From: Bacteroidales bacterium
Lineage (GTDB): Bacteria; Bacteroidota; Bacteroidia; Bacteroidales; WCHB1-69
Assembly (NCBI GenBank): GCA_031264975.1
Contig: JAISDH010000380.1
Span: 1-7,426 of the forward strand
Direction of reading: 5' to 3'
Length of the DNA stretch: 7,426 nucleotides
In this document: in pieces, positions 7,049-7,426 of the stretch
Layout of the letters: the number at the start of each line of letters is the position of its first letter
Numbering within the stretch: the first letter of the stretch is position 1
Made by a program: the position numbers and the translations under genes
The notes under the pieces: generated by a model
Databases searched by the model: none
The model's input: only the letters and a program-made list of their open reading frames with translations
What the model was told of the DNA's origin: nothing

Positions 7049-7281
7049 CGTTCGCCTCCATTTTTATAACAGACGTCATACAAGTCGCGGACTACCCAAA
7101 AAGGATTTTCCGTATGCAATGCCCACCAATGTTTCATAAGAAAATCAAGTCCACCGTATTTTTTCAGGTAAAAATAGGCGTCCTGCATTCCCATTTTGTA
7201 TGCGTATGCAAATTCGGGAATGATGAAACTGATGAAGCTAACCTTATCGCTTGTTTGTTTATCCAGTATTGCTGTCTCCAT
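7045..7281 (-). CDS. DUF3791 domain protein, partner of the DUF3990 gene
   Basis: This is a 78-residue protein that is mostly DUF3791: a first helix DKVSFISFIIPEFAYAYKM (12-30), then DAYFYLKKYGGLDFL (34-48), the ALHTEN turn (54-59) and a last helix WVVRDLYDVCY (62-72). The family's function is not established to my knowledge; its small size and position ahead of a DUF3990 gene fit an antitoxin, chaperone or adaptor role. I chose the ATG at 7281, giving METAILDKQ. In-frame ATGs further upstream (7329, 7419) would place a full -33/-7 promoter inside the coding region and add residues that look unrelated to the domain. The gene is first in a two-gene operon and overlaps the next by 4 bp. Confidence 0.82.
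   Translation of the reverse strand: METAILDKQTSDKVSFISFIIPEFAYAYKMGMQDAYFYLKKYGGLDFLMKHWWALHTENPFWVVRDLYDVCYKNGGER
7055..7059 (-). promoter_or_regulatory. strong Shine-Dalgarno (GGAGG) for the DUF3990 gene
   Basis: Read on the minus strand, GGAGG ends 6 bases before the ATG at 7048. It lies inside the last codons of the DUF3791 gene (Asn-Gly-Gly-Glu-Arg). Such sites are rare in Bacteroidetes genes and absent before the other genes in this window. Together with the ATGA overlap it suggests re-initiation, fixing the ratio of the two proteins. The match could be partly a by-product of the Gly-Gly codons. Confidence 0.55.
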
Positions 7282-7307
7282 AATCTTTATGTTTTCAAAT
7301 CGTGCTG

Positions 7308-7337
7308 CAAAGGTACTGTTTTTTTTCATTATCCAAA
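7308..7337 (-). promoter_or_regulatory. Bacteroidetes promoter for the DUF3791/DUF3990 operon
   Basis: On the minus strand, TTTG (7337-7334) is followed after 18 bases by TACCTTTG (7315-7308). This fits the Bacteroidetes sigma-A pattern of a TTTG -33 box, a spacer near 19, and a TAnnTTTG -7 box. The -7 box ends 26 bases before the ATG at 7281, so the leader would be about 20 bases. No other gene start competes for it. It is the best-formed promoter in the window. Confidence 0.7.
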
Positions 7338-7408
7338 CATTATTTTTTCTACTGTCTCTTTTTTTCTTATCTGATAATCGTATCCGACAATCATAGCAAA
7401 AAAAATTG

Positions 7409-7416
7409 TATCTTTG
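7409..7416 (+). promoter_or_regulatory. -7 element TATCTTTG facing out of the right edge
   Basis: TATCTTTG on the plus strand matches TAnnTTTG and sits in a TTGTATCTTTGCAC context often seen in Bacteroidetes promoters. No good TTTG -33 box is visible about 19 bases upstream. If active, it would drive a rightward gene starting just past the window, divergent from the DUF3791/DUF3990 operon. Confidence 0.45.
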
Positions 7417-7426
7417 CACTAAAATT

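Noticed and set aside
7282..7419. Longer DUF3791 protein starting at the ATG at 7329 or 7419
   Set aside because: Both would place the well-formed -33/-7 promoter inside the coding sequence, and the added residues do not look like part of the domain.

Overview
The window looks like a chromosomal piece of a Bacteroidetes bacterium, most likely of the order Bacteroidales. Four things point there: a LonA protease of Bacteroidetes type, a GlmU-like protein of the variant found in that phylum, a subtilisin-like protease ending in a type IX secretion (T9SS) sorting domain, and promoter elements of the TTTG...TAnnTTTG form. GC content is moderate to low and Shine-Dalgarno sites are mostly absent, which also fits.

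Layout. Bases 1-543 hold no convincing gene. They contain a strongly purine-skewed block of degenerate short repeats (about 31-231), a -7-like promoter element inside a small inverted repeat (281-298), and directly after it a textbook intrinsic terminator hairpin (301-332). A doubtful 71-residue ORF lies at 544-759. A rightward cluster follows: GlmU-like nucleotidyltransferase/acyltransferase (846-2036), Lon protease (2072-4516) and a secreted S8 subtilase (4517-6181). The gap between the first two is 35 bp. The lon stop codon touches the subtilase start codon with no gap, so these two are probably co-transcribed and perhaps translationally coupled. A 177-bp gap with ATCTGYGT repeats separates this cluster from a leftward pair on the minus strand.

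The minus-strand pair is the most interesting part. A 78-residue DUF3791-type protein (7045-7281) is followed by a 229-residue protein (6359-7048) that carries a DUF3990 domain, a family I place in the ADP-ribosyltransferase-like fold, and an extra C-terminal helical-looking module. The two genes overlap by 4 bp (ATGA), share one good Bacteroidetes promoter (7308-7337), and the second has an unusually strong GGAGG ribosome site. The arrangement resembles a toxin-antitoxin or other two-gene effector module. That function is inference; no activity can be read directly from the sequence. A second promoter-like element at the right edge (7409-7416, plus strand) suggests a divergent gene beyond the window.

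Functionally, the GlmU-like protein would supply UDP-GlcNAc-type precursors for the cell envelope, Lon would carry out cytosolic protein quality control, and the subtilase would act outside the outer membrane. No metabolic link between the three is evident. The DUF3791/DUF3990 pair looks like an accessory module beside this housekeeping block.
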